Origin: Janthinobacterium sp. TB1-E2
GTDB lineage: Bacteria; Pseudomonadota; Gammaproteobacteria; Burkholderiales; Burkholderiaceae_D
DNA length: 64,000 nt
Direction: 5' to 3'
Assembly: GCF_036885605.1 (NCBI RefSeq)
Contig: NZ_CP142523.1
Location: 2,728,001-2,792,000 of the forward strand
The position numbers and the translations under genes are program-made. How positions within the stretch are numbered: position 1 is the stretch's first letter; the number at the start of each line of letters is the position of its first letter. Positions 34,060-44,141 of this stretch are shown here, one piece after another. The notes below the pieces were generated by a model that did no database searches, was not told the DNA's origin, and saw only the letters and a list, made by a program, of their open reading frames with translations.

Positions 34060-35082
34060 CTAGAATTCCACCGGGCGCGCTTCGCGCATCGCTTGCGTCA
34101 TGGCCAGGCCGATGCGCGTCGCTTCTGTTGCGTCGTGCAAGGTCAGCGACAAGGTGCGCCGGCCCAGTGCCGCATCCGTAAACTCCTGCGCCTCGATCAA
34201 GAAGGCGTCGGTGAAGCGGGCATAGAAGTCCGGCGTGCACTCATTGCGCACGCCATGCGCATCTGAAATTTCCACCCTGTTCAGACGTGGATTGCTGCCC
34301 ACGGCCAGGCGGCCGCCCGTGCCGAACACTTCCGTCAGGGTTTCATGGCCATGCGCCATGGTGCGCGAGGCCATGAAGCTGGCCATGCTGCCATCGGAAA
34401 ATTCGACCGTTGCCAGCCCGTTGTCGACGTCGCCGAACGCCTGCAAGCCCGTGTGGATGGCGTTGGTGCCGCTCGCATACACGCGCTTGGGTGCGGGGTT
34501 GCCCAGCAGCCAGCGCGCCAGGTCGATATCGTGCACGCTGCAATCGAGAAAGATGCCGCCGCTGGTGGGGGCGAAGCGCATGAAGGCGCCGCTGGGGTCG
34601 TTCTGGTCGCAGGTTTGCGAACGCACCAGATACGGCTTGCCGATGAGGCCCTGGGCGATCTTTTGCTGCGCGTCATGGTAGCTGGCGTCAAAACGGCGCA
34701 CGAAACCGATCATGATCGTCAACTGCGGGTGGCGCGCCGCTTCCGCTTCCACCTTCAGGCAGTCGGCCAGGTCCAGCGACAGCGGTTTTTCGCAAAAAAC
34801 GTGCTTGCCGGCACGCAGGGCGGCGATGATCTGGTCCGCATGCAGCGAGGTGGGCGTGACGAGAAAGACGGCGTCCAGGCCCGGGTGGGCCAGCAGGGCG
34901 TCGTAATCCGCATAGCCGGTCGTGATGCCGAGCTGGCTGGCGGCCCAGTCCAGTTCGGCTGGCACGGGACTGCAGGCGGCCACGACTTCGGCATTCGGCA
35001 CGCGCTGCGCCAGGTTGATGGCGTGGCGCTGGCCCAGCCGGCCCAGGCCGACGATGCCGACTTTTAATGTTGGGGATGACAT
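34060..35082 (-). CDS. Gfo/Idh/MocA oxidoreductase (inositol 2-dehydrogenase-like)
   Basis: A 340-residue NAD(P)-dependent dehydrogenase. The N-terminal Rossmann motif is VGIVGLGRLGQRHAINL and the catalytic Lys is in CEKPLSLDL. The family includes myo-, scyllo- and chiro-inositol dehydrogenases. Together with the paralogue at 35117 and the divergent inositol operon, it is likely to oxidise an inositol isomer or a related cyclic polyol. The exact substrate cannot be fixed. Third gene of a minus-strand unit with rpiR and iolG. Confidence 0.87.
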   Translation of the reverse strand: MSSPTLKVGIVGLGRLGQRHAINLAQRVPNAEVVAACSPVPAELDWAASQLGITTGYADYDALLAHPGLDAVFLVTPTSLHADQIIAALRAGKHVFCEKPLSLDLADCLKVEAEAARHPQLTIMIGFVRRFDASYHDAQQKIAQGLIGKPYLVRSQTCDQNDPSGAFMRFAPTSGGIFLDCSVHDIDLARWLLGNPAPKRVYASGTNAIHTGLQAFGDVDNGLATVEFSDGSMASFMASRTMAHGHETLTEVFGTGGRLAVGSNPRLNRVEISDAHGVRNECTPDFYARFTDAFLIEAQEFTDAALGRRTLSLTLHDATEATRIGLAMTQAMREARPVEF

Positions 35083-35116
35083 GGTGTCTCCAGATTTTTT
35101 ATTGTTGTTTATAAAG

Positions 35117-36112
35117 TTACGACGCCAGGGTCACGACACGACCCTCGCGCCACGACAGGGTGGCCGCCTCGGCCAGTTCCAGCGCCTTCAAGCCATCGTG
35201 GACGGTCGTGCGCAGCGGCGTGCCGTGGGTGAGGGCATCAAAGAAGTGCGCCATTTCCTGCGCGTAGGCCACGCGATAACGTTCCAGGAAGAAATCTTCC
35301 GGCCTGTCGACGCTGACGTTCACCGAACCATAGGCCGTCACTTCCGTCGGCTTGTGGTTGCCCGCCTGCAGCATGCCGGCGCTGCCCAGCACCTCAAAAC
35401 GCTGGTCATAGCCGTAGGCGGCGCGGCGCGAGGCATTGATCTGGCACAAGCGTCCCTTGGCCGTGCGGATGGTGACGACGGCCGTGTCCAGGTCGCCCGC
35501 TTCGCCGATGGCCGGATCGACGAGGCAGCTGCCCGTGGCGTGCACGCTGACGGCTTCATCGTCGAGTATCCAGCGGAAGATGTCGAAATCGTGGATCAGC
35601 ATATCCTTGAAGATGCCGCCCGAGACCTTGATGTAGCTGACCGGTGGCGGACCCGGGTCGCGGCTGGTGACGATGAGTAACTCCGGCGTGCCGATCTCGC
35701 CCGCTTCAATGCGTGTCTTGACGGCATTGAAAGTGGGATCGTAGCGGCGCTGGAAACCCAGCATGCACAGCACCTTGGCTTCCTTGACGGCGGCGGCGCA
35801 GGCGCGCGCCCGGTCGATGGTCAGGTCGACGGGTTTTTCGCAAAAGATGGCCTTGCCGGCGGCGGCCGAGCGCAGGATCAGGTCCGCGTGCGTGTCCGTG
35901 CTCGAGGCAATGACGACGGCCTTGATGGCCGGGTCGGCCAGTGCCGCCTCGACAGTCGCGCTGCTGCCGCCATGCAGGCCCGCCAGCGCTGCGGCCGCTT
36001 CCTGGTTGACGTCGACCACGTACTTGAACTGCACGCCGGGTTGGGCAGCCAGGTTGGCTGCGTGGATTTTGCCGATGCGTCCGGCGCCGAACAACGCTAC
36101 TTCAATCATCAT
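35117..36112 (-). CDS. iolG: Inositol 2-dehydrogenase
   Basis: A 331-residue Gfo/Idh/MocA dehydrogenase that probably oxidises myo-inositol to 2-keto-myo-inositol (scyllo-inosose), the first step of the pathway. Rossmann motif VALFGAGRIGKIHAANL, catalytic Lys in FCEKPVDL, and GGIFKDMLIHDFDIFRW with the His/Asp region typical of IolG. Its start overlaps the end of the upstream rpiR gene by 11 bases. The remaining pathway genes lie divergently at 37217-47366. Confidence 0.88.
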   Translation of the reverse strand: MMIEVALFGAGRIGKIHAANLAAQPGVQFKYVVDVNQEAAAALAGLHGGSSATVEAALADPAIKAVVIASSTDTHADLILRSAAAGKAIFCEKPVDLTIDRARACAAAVKEAKVLCMLGFQRRYDPTFNAVKTRIEAGEIGTPELLIVTSRDPGPPPVSYIKVSGGIFKDMLIHDFDIFRWILDDEAVSVHATGSCLVDPAIGEAGDLDTAVVTIRTAKGRLCQINASRRAAYGYDQRFEVLGSAGMLQAGNHKPTEVTAYGSVNVSVDRPEDFFLERYRVAYAQEMAHFFDALTHGTPLRTTVHDGLKALELAEAATLSWREGRVVTLAS

Positions 36113-36968
36113 GTTCTCCTGGGGTGTGGATTTCTTCGATGTCGAGCTCTAATTTGTAGGCCAGCGCGATGAACAGCGCCTGGCACAGGCAGATGGTGCT
36201 GGTCAGCGAGCGGAAGGCGAAGGCGCTGCCCTCGGTGACGGTGAGCAGCGCGTCGGCGGCCCGCGCGAGCGGGGCCAGCTTGCTGTCGGTAATCACGAGG
36301 ACCTTGGCGCCCTTGTCTTGCGCCGCCTTGATGCACTGCTGGGTTTCCTTGCCGTAAGGCGAGAAACTGATGGCGATCGCCACATCGCGTTCGCGCACGC
36401 TGCGCATCTGTTCGCGGTGCATGCCGCCCAGTCCGCTAATCAGGTGCACGCGCTTGTCCGTGTGTTCGAGCGCATAGGCGATGTAGGAGGCGATCGGAAA
36501 GGACCGGCGCACGCCGATCACATAGATATTTTCCGCTTTCAGCAGCAGGTTGACGGCCGCTTCCAGTTGGGCGTCGTCGAGTCCTGCCGCCAGGTCGTCG
36601 AGACCGGCGCGGCTGGCGCCGACGAATTCGCGCGTCAGGTCGCCTGCGCTCAGGGCGGCGTCGCGCGTGGAGATCAGCTTGCGGATGCGCTGCTGGTAGT
36701 CGGGCGTGGCGCCGGCCTGGTCCGTATAAGCCTGGCGGAACACGTCCTGCATTTCGGAAAAGCCCGTGTAGCCGAAGCGCTGCGCGAAACGCACGATGGC
36801 GGACGGCTGCACGTCGCAGGCGGCGGCGATGTCGCTGATGCGTTCGAGCATCAGGCTGGCCCGGTGCTTTTCAATGTACTGGGCGATGACTTTCAACTGG
36901 CGCGACAGGTTGTCGTACTCGGCGGCAATGTGCTGCATCAGTTGTTCGATGGGGGCGGTGGCTGCCAT
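36102..36968 (-). CDS. RpiR-family regulator of inositol genes (IolR-like)
   Basis: A 288-residue RpiR regulator: N-terminal helix-turn-helix (ISDIAAACDVQPSAIVRFAQRFGYTGFSEM region, residues 40-75) and a C-terminal SIS domain binding phosphosugars (VIGVRRSFPIASYIAYALEH, ISFSPYGKETQQCI). It is divergent from the inositol importer genes across a 248-base gap holding a strong palindrome. In rhizobia an RpiR-type IolR represses inositol genes and responds to phosphorylated intermediates, so the same role is likely here. Confidence 0.9.
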   Translation of the reverse strand: MAATAPIEQLMQHIAAEYDNLSRQLKVIAQYIEKHRASLMLERISDIAAACDVQPSAIVRFAQRFGYTGFSEMQDVFRQAYTDQAGATPDYQQRIRKLISTRDAALSAGDLTREFVGASRAGLDDLAAGLDDAQLEAAVNLLLKAENIYVIGVRRSFPIASYIAYALEHTDKRVHLISGLGGMHREQMRSVRERDVAIAISFSPYGKETQQCIKAAQDKGAKVLVITDSKLAPLARAADALLTVTEGSAFAFRSLTSTICLCQALFIALAYKLELDIEEIHTPGEHDD

Positions 36969-37047
36969 GATTTTTTCCTTGGTGTACTTGCTGGGCCGCT
37001 GTCTCCGTGCGGCTGGTTCTGGCGAGAATTATAGGAGGGAATCTTAA

Positions 37048-37069
37048 AAATAGAAACGAATTTCTATTT
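37048..37069. promoter_or_regulatory. Palindromic operator candidate for the RpiR/IolR-like regulator
   Basis: AAATAGAAA (37048-37056) and TTTCTATTT (37061-37069) are perfect inverted 9-base arms around CGAA. The site lies in a markedly AT-rich stretch in the divergent gap between the regulator and the importer genes, where it could repress both. Confidence 0.65.
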
Positions 37070-37090
37070 AAATTTATTTTGAAAATTTTA

Positions 37091-37119
37091 TTGCATTTGT
37101 CTTTTTTGTGGCCTAAGCT
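37091..37119 (+). promoter_or_regulatory. Candidate promoter of the inositol importer operon
   Basis: TTGCAT (37091-37096), 17 bases, TAAGCT (37114-37119). The -35 box is fair and the -10 box weak. It lies 22 bases after the palindrome at 37048-37069. Confidence 0.4.
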
Positions 37120-37216
37120 GTGCGCAGTGCATCGGTTCGTGTGCCGCAAGGCCAGGCCGTTGACACCCTTCATAAAAGCTCGCAACTATAAAAATTAATC
37201 CGTCTAGGAGACATTC

Positions 37217-38266
37217 ATGCATAGCAATAAAAGCAAGGGTTTGATGAAGTGCCTGGCCATCGCCAGCCTGGGCCTGAGCCTGGGTTTGAGCACGGGCGCC
37301 AGCCATGCTGCCGGCGAGAAATTCGTCATGGTCAGCCACGCGCCGGACTCCGATTCCTGGTGGAACACCATCAAGAACGCCATCAAGCAAGCCGGTGAAG
37401 ACTTCAACGTGTCCGTCGACTACCGCAATCCGCCGAATGGCGACCTGGCCGACATGGCGCGCCTGATCGAGCAGTCGGCCGCGCGCAACTATGATGGCTT
37501 GATCGCCGACATCGCCGACTTCAGCGTGCTGCAAAAACCGCTGGGTACGGTAGTGGCCAAGAAAATCATGCTCGTGACCATCAATTCGGGCACCATCGCG
37601 CAAAGCGAACAGTTGAAAGCCATCATGCACGTGGGCCAGCCCGAATATGACGCGGGCCTGGGCGCCGGCAAGCGCGCCAAGGAAGCGGGCATCAAGTCGT
37701 TCGTGTGCGTGAATCACTATGCGATGAATGCGTCGTCGTTCGAACGCTGCCGCGGTTTTGCCGATGCGCTCGGCGTCGACTTCAAATCGTCCACGCTCGA
37801 CACCAATGGCGTCGACCCTGGCGTCATCGAAAGCAAGGTCAGCGCTTATCTGCGCAGCAATCCGAAGACCCAGGCCGTGCTGGCGCTGGGACCGGATTCG
37901 GCGCCGGCCGCCATGCGCGCCGTCGAGAAGCTGGGCTTGAAAGGCAAGATGTACTTCGCCAGCTTCGACTTGTCGGAAGAAATCGCCAAGGGCATCAAGG
38001 ATGGCAGCATCCAGTTCGCCATCGACCAGCAGCCCTACCTGCAAGGCTACATTCCTGTCGCCGTGATGGCCATCATGAAACAGCAAAAGATCACTGACCT
38101 GGCCAAGGTCAAGGAAATCCTGATCGCCAATCCGAAATACCAGGCGCGCCTGGCGGAATACGGCCTGACCCCGATCTACGGCCCACGCCACATCAGCTCC
38201 GGCCCCGGTTTCGTGACCAAGGAAAACATTTCCAAGGTCGAAAAATACGCGGGCCAATACCGCTAA
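37217..38266 (+). CDS. Inositol ABC transporter substrate-binding protein (CUT2)
   Basis: A 349-residue periplasmic sugar-binding protein of the type-1 (RbsB-like) fold. Signal peptide about residues 1-31 (ending ASHA); mature start GEKFVMVSHAPDSDSWW. First gene of a plus-strand operon with permease, ATPase and the iol enzymes, so myo-inositol is the likely ligand. TAGGAGAC precedes the ATG. A GC-rich stem-loop separates it from the permease gene. Confidence 0.9.
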   Translation: MHSNKSKGLMKCLAIASLGLSLGLSTGASHAAGEKFVMVSHAPDSDSWWNTIKNAIKQAGEDFNVSVDYRNPPNGDLADMARLIEQSAARNYDGLIADIADFSVLQKPLGTVVAKKIMLVTINSGTIAQSEQLKAIMHVGQPEYDAGLGAGKRAKEAGIKSFVCVNHYAMNASSFERCRGFADALGVDFKSSTLDTNGVDPGVIESKVSAYLRSNPKTQAVLALGPDSAPAAMRAVEKLGLKGKMYFASFDLSEEIAKGIKDGSIQFAIDQQPYLQGYIPVAVMAIMKQQKITDLAKVKEILIANPKYQARLAEYGLTPIYGPRHISSGPGFVTKENISKVEKYAGQYR

Positions 38267-38294
38267 TCCACACAGTCGCCCCCGGGTTTGCCCA

Positions 38295-38322
38295 GCGCCG
38301 CACCGCTTCCCGCGGGCGGCGC
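38295..38322 (+). other. GC-rich intercistronic stem-loop
   Basis: GCGCCGC (38295-38301) pairs with GCGGCGC (38316-38322), with CCGC / GCGG able to pair inside the loop. It lies 29 bases after the binding-protein stop in the 138-base gap before the permease gene. Confidence 0.6.
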
Positions 38323-38404
38323 ATGGGAGGAACACGCCTGGCGCCAGCGATGCTGGCAGGAAAGTAATTGAAATTGGTAACAAGTATCACTGAAAGGACA
38401 TCGT

Positions 38405-39574
38405 ATGACTGCGCTCAAAACCAGCCTGGCTAGCCCCGGCATGAATCCTCCTCCGCCTCCCGGCGCCGCCAGCAAGCCAGTTGCCGCCGCCGACGAGCGC
38501 GTGGGCACGACCAGCTGGGTCAAACGGTTTTTTGGCCGCCCCGAGTTCGCCTCGATTTCCGGCGCGGTGCTCGTGTTTGCCTTCTTCGTCATCACGGCCG
38601 GCGACTCCGGCATGTTCAACCTCGATGGCGTCGTCAACTGGATGCAAGTGGCGTCCTACCTGGGCATCATCGCCATCGGTGCCTGCCTGCTGATGATCGC
38701 CGGTGAATTCGACCTGTCGATCGGCTCCATGATCGGCTTTGCCGGCATGATGATCGCCATCCCGACCATCTATTTCCACTGGCCACTGTGGGCCGCCATT
38801 ATTTTCGCCTTCGCCGGTTCCATGGCGCTGGGCTGGCTCAACGGCTACATCGTCATCAAGACGCGCCTGCCATCGTTCATCGTTACCCTGGCATTCCTGT
38901 TCATCCTGCGCGGCCTGACCCTGGCCCTGTCGATCATGTTCGCCAACCGCACCATCGTCAGCGGCGTGGGCGACCTGGCGGCGCAGGACTGGCTGGCCAG
39001 CCTGCTGTTCCACGGCAATGTGGCCACTGGCCTGTTCCAGTGGATGGGCGCGCATGGCTGGATCGCCGTGCTCGACGACGGCTCGCCGCTGGTGAAAGGC
39101 ATTCCGAAAGTCATCGCCTGGTGGCTGGTGCTGGCTGCCGGTGCCGCGTTCGTGTTGTCGCGTACCCGCTTCGGCAACTGGATGTTCGCCGTGGGCGGCG
39201 ACGCCAACGCGGCCAAGAATGTAGGCGTGCCGGTGCGTAAAGTGAAAATTTCGCTGTTCGTCTTCACGGCCTTCTGCGCCTGCCTGTTTGCCACCTTGCA
39301 AGTATGCGACGTGGGGTCGGCCGCCGCCGACCGCGGCATGCAAAAGGAATTCGAAGCCATCATCGCGGCCGTCATCGGCGGCGCCTTGCTGACGGGCGGC
39401 TACGGTTCCGTCGTCGGCGCCTGCTTCGGCGCGCTGATCTTCGGTGTGGTGCAGATCGGCATCACTTATACCAACATCAATTCGGACTGGTTCCGCGTGT
39501 TCCTCGGCGTGATGCTGCTGATCGCGGTGCTGTTCAATAACTTTGTACGCTCACGCGTCACGGAAGCGAGATAA
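38405..39574 (+). CDS. Inositol ABC transporter permease (CUT2)
   Basis: A 389-residue inner-membrane permease of the RbsC type (BPD_transp_2), with about ten membrane helices after a Pro/Ala-rich cytoplasmic N-terminus. Conserved blocks are AGEFDLSIGSMIGFAGM, LNGYIVIKTRLPSFIVTLAF and AAVIGGALLTGGYGSVVGA. AAAGGA precedes the start. The ATPase gene follows after three bases. Confidence 0.92.
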   Translation: MTALKTSLASPGMNPPPPPGAASKPVAAADERVGTTSWVKRFFGRPEFASISGAVLVFAFFVITAGDSGMFNLDGVVNWMQVASYLGIIAIGACLLMIAGEFDLSIGSMIGFAGMMIAIPTIYFHWPLWAAIIFAFAGSMALGWLNGYIVIKTRLPSFIVTLAFLFILRGLTLALSIMFANRTIVSGVGDLAAQDWLASLLFHGNVATGLFQWMGAHGWIAVLDDGSPLVKGIPKVIAWWLVLAAGAAFVLSRTRFGNWMFAVGGDANAAKNVGVPVRKVKISLFVFTAFCACLFATLQVCDVGSAAADRGMQKEFEAIIAAVIGGALLTGGYGSVVGACFGALIFGVVQIGITYTNINSDWFRVFLGVMLLIAVLFNNFVRSRVTEAR

Positions 39575-39577
39575 ATC

Positions 39578-40363
<786 letters not shown>

Positions 40364-40371
40364 GGATAGCC

Positions 40372-42318
40372 ATGAATAATTCCACACAATTTGCCCAGGG
40401 CCGGGCGCTGGACGTGATCTGCCTGGGCCGCCTGGCCGTGGACCTGTACGCGCAGCAGATCGGCAGCACGCTGGAAGACGCGACGAGCTTCGCCAAGTAC
40501 CTGGGCGGCTCGTCGGCGAACATCGCCTTCGGCACGGCTCGGCTGGGCTTGAAGTCCGCCATGCTGTCGAAGGTGGGCGACGACCACATGGGCCGTTTCC
40601 TCACCGACACCCTGTCGAAAGAGGGCTGCGACGTCAGCCACGTGGGCATCGACCGCGACCGCCTCACGGCCCTCGTCATGCTGGGCATCAAGGACAAGAA
40701 CACCTTTCCCCTGATTTTCTATCGTGAAAATTGCGCCGACATGGCCATCGATGCATCGTCGGTGGATGCGGCTTTCATTGCGTCGAGCAAAGCGCTGTTG
40801 ATCACCGGCACGCATTTCTCCACGGCTGCCATGCACGCCGTCAGCACGCAGGCGCTCACATTGGCCCGCGCCAACAAGGTGCGTACCGTGCTCGACATCG
40901 ATTACCGGCCCGTGCTGTGGGGTCTGTCGGGCAAGGCCGATGGCGAAACGCGTTTCGTTTCGAACGAAGGCGTGACCAAACATCTGCAAAGCATCCTGCC
41001 GCAATTCGACTTGATCGTCGGCACGGAAGAGGAATTTATGATCGCCGGCGGCGGCGCGGATATCATGGCCAGCTTGCGCGCCGTGAGGGCCGCCACCCTG
41101 GCCACCCTCGTTGTCAAGCGGGGCCCTTTGGGCAGCGCCGTCATCGACAATGTGGTGCCGCGCAGCCTCGATGATGCATATAACTACCGTGGCGTGCGCG
41201 TGGAAGTGCTCAATGTACTGGGCGCGGGCGACGCGTTTCTGTCGGGCTTCCTGAAAGGCTGGCTGCGCGGCGAGGATTACGAAGCGTGCTGCCGCTACGC
41301 GAATGGCTGCGGCGCCCTCGTCGTGTCGCGCCACGGCTGCGCGCCGGCCATGCCGTCACCCGTCGAGCTCGACTATTTCCTCGCCAATGCGGCCAAGCTG
41401 ACGCAGCCGGATCAGGACGCCACCTTGTCGCGCCTGCACCGCACGACGGTGGCGCGCAAGGAATGGAGCGAGCTGTGCGTGTTTGCCTTTGACCACCGTA
41501 CGCAATTCTTTGAGCTGGCGCAACAGACGGGCGCGCCCGAGTCCGCCATTGCGGCCTTGAAGCAATTGATGGTGCAAGCCGTGGCGCAGACGGAAACGGC
41601 CTTGCAGCTGGCCGGCAAGACGGGCGTGCTGATCGATGGCCGCTATGGCGTCGATGCGCTCAACGATGCGACCGGGCGCGGCTGGTGGATAGGCCGTCCC
41701 GTGGAATTGCCGGGATCGAACCCGCTGCAATTCGACTGGGGCCGTTCCATCGGCTCGCACCTGCTCAGCTGGCCCAAGGAACACGTGATCAAATGCCTGG
41801 TGCAATTGCACCCGGACGATGCCGTGGAAAACCGGCTGGAACAGGAAGCGCAAATCAAGGCCCTGTACGATGCGGCGCAAGTGAGCGGTCACGAACTGTT
41901 GCTCGAAGTCATACCGTCGGAAGCCTTGCCGCACGGTGACGACACGGTCCTGCGCGCCGTCAAGCGTTTGTACAACCTGGGCATTTACCCGGAATGGTGG
42001 AAGCTGGAAAGCATGTCAGCCCAGCAATGGCAAGCCATCGATGTCCTCGTGCACGAGCGCGATCCGTACTGCCGTGGCGTCGTCCTGCTGGGTTTGAACG
42101 CGCCGATCGCCGCCCTGGCCGCCAGTTTTGAGCAAGCCAGTGCCAGCACGACGTGCCGCGGCTTCATGGTGGGCCGCACCATCTTCCAGGAACCGAGCCG
42201 CCGCTGGCTGGCCGGCGAACTCGACGATGCCGGCCTGATCGCCGCCGTGCGCGCCAACTTCGAGCAGCTCATTTCCCTGTGGCAGCGTACACGCAACCGT
42301 CTGGAGCGTGCAGCATGA
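40372..42318 (+). CDS. iolC: 5-dehydro-2-deoxygluconokinase fused to DUF2090 aldolase domain
   Basis: A 648-residue two-domain protein. Residues about 1-330 are a PfkB kinase (LGGSSANIAFGTARLG; NVLGAGDAFLSGF with catalytic Asp287) that phosphorylates 5-dehydro-2-deoxygluconate. Residues about 345-640 are DUF2090, a class-I aldolase-like barrel (VFAFDHRTQFFELA, LLEVIPSE) that should split the 6-phosphate to dihydroxyacetone phosphate and malonate semialdehyde, replacing IolJ. No separate iolJ is seen, which agrees. Overlaps iolD (ATGA). Confidence 0.92.
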   Translation: MNNSTQFAQGRALDVICLGRLAVDLYAQQIGSTLEDATSFAKYLGGSSANIAFGTARLGLKSAMLSKVGDDHMGRFLTDTLSKEGCDVSHVGIDRDRLTALVMLGIKDKNTFPLIFYRENCADMAIDASSVDAAFIASSKALLITGTHFSTAAMHAVSTQALTLARANKVRTVLDIDYRPVLWGLSGKADGETRFVSNEGVTKHLQSILPQFDLIVGTEEEFMIAGGGADIMASLRAVRAATLATLVVKRGPLGSAVIDNVVPRSLDDAYNYRGVRVEVLNVLGAGDAFLSGFLKGWLRGEDYEACCRYANGCGALVVSRHGCAPAMPSPVELDYFLANAAKLTQPDQDATLSRLHRTTVARKEWSELCVFAFDHRTQFFELAQQTGAPESAIAALKQLMVQAVAQTETALQLAGKTGVLIDGRYGVDALNDATGRGWWIGRPVELPGSNPLQFDWGRSIGSHLLSWPKEHVIKCLVQLHPDDAVENRLEQEAQIKALYDAAQVSGHELLLEVIPSEALPHGDDTVLRAVKRLYNLGIYPEWWKLESMSAQQWQAIDVLVHERDPYCRGVVLLGLNAPIAALAASFEQASASTTCRGFMVGRTIFQEPSRRWLAGELDDAGLIAAVRANFEQLISLWQRTRNRLERAA

Positions 42319-44141
42319 GCACGATTCGTTTAACCATGGCCCAAGCGCTGGTGCGCTACCTGGCCGCCTTGCGGGTGGAGGGGGGCGAACCTCTGTTCGG
42401 CGGCGCCTTTGCCATCTTTGGCCACGGCAACGTGGCGGGCCTGGGCGAGGCGCTGTACCAGTACCGCGACAGCTTCCCGACCTACCGCGCCCATAACGAA
42501 CAGGCGATGGCGCACTCGGCCATTGCCTATGCGAAAGCCCACATGCGCCGGCGCATGATGGCCGTGACCAGTTCCATCGGCCCGGGCGCGACCAACTTGC
42601 TGACGGCCGCCGCCCTGGCCCACGTGAACCGCTTGCCCGTGCTCTTGCTGCCCGGCGACGTCTTCGTCTCGCGCGCGCCCGATCCCGTGCTGCAGCAGCT
42701 GGAAGATGGCACGGATGGCAGCGTGTCGGTGAACGATGCGTTCAAGCCGCTGTCGCGCTACTTTGACCGCATCGTCTATCCGGAACAGCTATTGACGGCC
42801 TTGCCGCGCGCCATTGCCGCCTTGACGGACCCGGCCGCCTGCGGTCCCGTGACTTTATCCTTGCCGCAAGACGTGCAGACGATGGCGTATGACTATCCCG
42901 TGGATTTCTTTGAGCCGCGCATCGTGCGTTTCCGCTCCTTGCCGCCTGTCGAGCAGGAACTGGAGGAGGCGGCAGCGTTGTTGAAAAACGCGAAGCAGCC
43001 GCTGATCGTCGCCGGTGGCGGCGTGCTGTATGGCAAGGCCAGCGCCGCCTTGCAGGCGTTTGCCGAGCGCCATGGCATTCCCGTGGCGGAAACCCAGGCC
43101 GGTAAAAGTTCTTTGCCATGGAACCATCCGCTGCAGCTGGGCGCCATCGGCGTGACGGGCTCGCCTGCGGCCAACAGCCTGGCGGCGGACGCGGACGTGG
43201 TGCTGGCCATCGGCACGCGCCTGCAGGATTTCACGACGGGTTCGAACTCCCTGTTTGCGCAGGCGCAACTGGTCAGCCTGAACGTTAACAGTTTTGATGC
43301 GCTGAAACGCCGCGGCCTGGGCTTGCAGGCGGACGCGACACTCGGCTTGCAAGGCCTGTCGCGGCTGCTGGGCAGCTGGAATAGCGCGGGCCAGTGGATG
43401 GACCGTGCACAGCAGGCAGGGAACGCGTGGCGCGAGACAGTCAAAAGCATCACCGGCAAGCGCGACGTGGCCGGCTTGCCGTACGACGGCGAAGTCATCG
43501 GCGCCGTGCAACGCTCTTCAGCGGACTCGACCAGCAACGATATCGTCGTCTGTGCGGCGGGCACCTTGCCGGCCGAGCTGCATAAACTGTGGCGCACGTC
43601 GACGCCGGGCGGCTACCACATGGAGTACGGCTACTCGTGCATGGGTTACGAGATCGCCGGTGGCCTCGGCGTCAAGATGGCCAAGCCCGATGCCGAGGTC
43701 ATCGTCATGGTGGGCGACGGCAGCTATCTGATGATGAATTCGGAAATCGCCACCTCCGTCATGCTCGATAAAAAACTTATCATCGTCGTGCTCGACAACC
43801 GCGGTTATGGCTGCATCAACCGCCTGCAGCAGGCCTGCGGCAACCCTTCGTTCAACAATATGTTGCCCGACAGCGCACCGCACATCGACTTTGCCCTGCA
43901 TGCGCAATCGCTGGGTGCGCTGTCCGAACACGTGGGGTCGATTGCCGAACTGGAGCAAGCCATGCTGCGCGCTCGCGCCGCGCCACGCACCTATTTGATT
44001 TGCATCGATACGGACGACACGCGCACGACCGAAGACGGTGGTTGCTGGTGGGAAGTGGCCGTGCCCGAGGTCTCCACGCAGCCAGCCGTGCAAGCTGCGC
44101 GCGCCCGTTATGAACTTGACCGCCAAGGACAACAAAAATGA
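42315..44141 (+). CDS. iolD: 3D-(3,5/4)-trihydroxycyclohexane-1,2-dione hydrolase
   Basis: A 608-residue thiamine-diphosphate enzyme that opens the ring to 5-deoxy-glucuronate. The N-terminal catalytic Glu is in YRAHNEQAMAHSA, SSIGPGATNLLTAAAL follows, and the TPP/metal motif is GDGSYLMMNSEIATS with the Asn in LDNRGYGCINR. Length fits IolD. It starts on the last bases of iolC and its stop overlaps the iolE start, so translation is coupled on both sides. Confidence 0.94.
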   Translation: MSTIRLTMAQALVRYLAALRVEGGEPLFGGAFAIFGHGNVAGLGEALYQYRDSFPTYRAHNEQAMAHSAIAYAKAHMRRRMMAVTSSIGPGATNLLTAAALAHVNRLPVLLLPGDVFVSRAPDPVLQQLEDGTDGSVSVNDAFKPLSRYFDRIVYPEQLLTALPRAIAALTDPAACGPVTLSLPQDVQTMAYDYPVDFFEPRIVRFRSLPPVEQELEEAAALLKNAKQPLIVAGGGVLYGKASAALQAFAERHGIPVAETQAGKSSLPWNHPLQLGAIGVTGSPAANSLAADADVVLAIGTRLQDFTTGSNSLFAQAQLVSLNVNSFDALKRRGLGLQADATLGLQGLSRLLGSWNSAGQWMDRAQQAGNAWRETVKSITGKRDVAGLPYDGEVIGAVQRSSADSTSNDIVVCAAGTLPAELHKLWRTSTPGGYHMEYGYSCMGYEIAGGLGVKMAKPDAEVIVMVGDGSYLMMNSEIATSVMLDKKLIIVVLDNRGYGCINRLQQACGNPSFNNMLPDSAPHIDFALHAQSLGALSEHVGSIAELEQAMLRARAAPRTYLICIDTDDTRTTEDGGCWWEVAVPEVSTQPAVQAARARYELDRQGQQK

